This document shows positions 59,303-59,408 of a stretch of DNA of 59,408 nucleotides, one piece after another. Source of the stretch: an uncultured Lactobacillus sp. (lineage in GTDB: Bacteria; Bacillota; Bacilli; Lactobacillales; Lactobacillaceae); contig NZ_CANBCQ010000008.1 in the NCBI RefSeq assembly GCF_947367125.1, forward strand, positions 1 through 59,408, in the 5' to 3' direction. A program made the translations under genes and the position numbers. Numbering within the stretch: the first letter of the stretch is position 1; every line of letters begins with the position of its first letter. The notes below the pieces were generated by a model. That model was not told where the DNA came from. It did no database searches and saw only the letters and a list, made by a program, of their open reading frames with translations.

Positions 59303-59408
59303 GGAGACTGTAAAATAGTTTGTGTAAGGATGAATGATTCCTTAAATTTATTTCTTTAAACATTAGAAAAAGGAGTTCCTTTCTCGTATGATTGATTTGA
59401 ACAAATAA
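59303..59408 (+). mobile_element. Insertion sequence terminus, right edge of window (partial)
   Basis: 59303-59379 is the exact reverse complement of 1-77; the element then continues for 29 bases to the window end. AAGGAG with an ATG about a dozen bases further (59389) reads only six codons to a TAA, so the transposase start must lie further right or this copy is altered. Orientation is opposite to the left copy. The IS256-like assignment is from the tip sequence only. Confidence 0.75.

Overview
The window is AT-rich, uses ATG/GTG/TTG starts behind strong AGGAGG-type ribosome binding sites, and carries gene families typical of the Lactobacillus acidophilus/crispatus/helveticus clade: aminopeptidase PepN, peptide transporter DtpT, an Apf-like secreted protein, an LJ0536-like feruloyl esterase, a YSIRK/LPXTG giant adhesin, and a maltose phosphorylase/maltodextrin ABC transporter cluster. 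The species is not fixed from sequence alone. The first 77 bases and positions 59303-59379 are perfect reverse complements. The window is therefore bounded by two oppositely oriented copies of one insertion-sequence end, as expected for a segment or contig that stops at repeats.

Layout. 1-2960 is a decayed accessory region: an IS end, a frameshifted tiny peptide gene (188-255) with a hairpin and a membrane-protein gene, a frameshifted small exported-protein gene, a possible type I toxin/sRNA locus, and a multiply broken tnpB. 3026-5945 holds three tandem DMT/EamA transporters. 5942-12853 holds a small membrane protein, an NlpC/P60 hydrolase, a stand-alone gatD, a RelBE-like toxin-antitoxin pair, a frameshifted ABC exporter, an MFS exporter behind a short leader ORF, and a ThiD/PdxK-type kinase. 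12946-18056 carries glpK, a tyrosine phosphatase, a LacI regulator and ackA coupled to a PAS-domain gene, with cre sites before glpK and ackA. 18066-26507 is a module of two TetR-like regulators divergent from a 2307-residue LPXTG adhesin, flanked by near-identical terminators.

26569-37932 is the maltodextrin locus. Maltodextrins enter through MalE/MalF/MalG/MsmK. Neopullulanase and an alpha-glucosidase trim them, maltose phosphorylase yields glucose plus beta-glucose-1-phosphate, and PgmB makes glucose-6-phosphate. Two promoters share an extended upstream box and cre sites. The LacI protein at 15314 is the likely local regulator.

38028-40347 is the most interesting unassigned system: an Rgg-type regulator divergent, with only 13 bp between start codons, from a 46-residue hydrophobic peptide ORF and three small exported or membrane-anchored proteins, two of them sharing a G-Y-x-G-Y-L pattern. 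It looks like a peptide-signalled secreted-protein locus, but no function is proven here.

40483-59292 is mostly core: a membrane-protein pair, a macrodomain hydrolase, an MFS transporter, an Apf-like protein, PepN, DtpT, a SemiSWEET, a LytTR/LiaF-like pair, an L,D-transpeptidase, a HIT/GalT-like protein, YaaA, a feruloyl esterase, a histidine phosphatase, and a TetR-regulated MacB-like ABC transporter with two 13-bp operator-like dyads. An IS3-like remnant and a small membrane protein precede the right IS end. No rRNA, tRNA or CRISPR array was seen.
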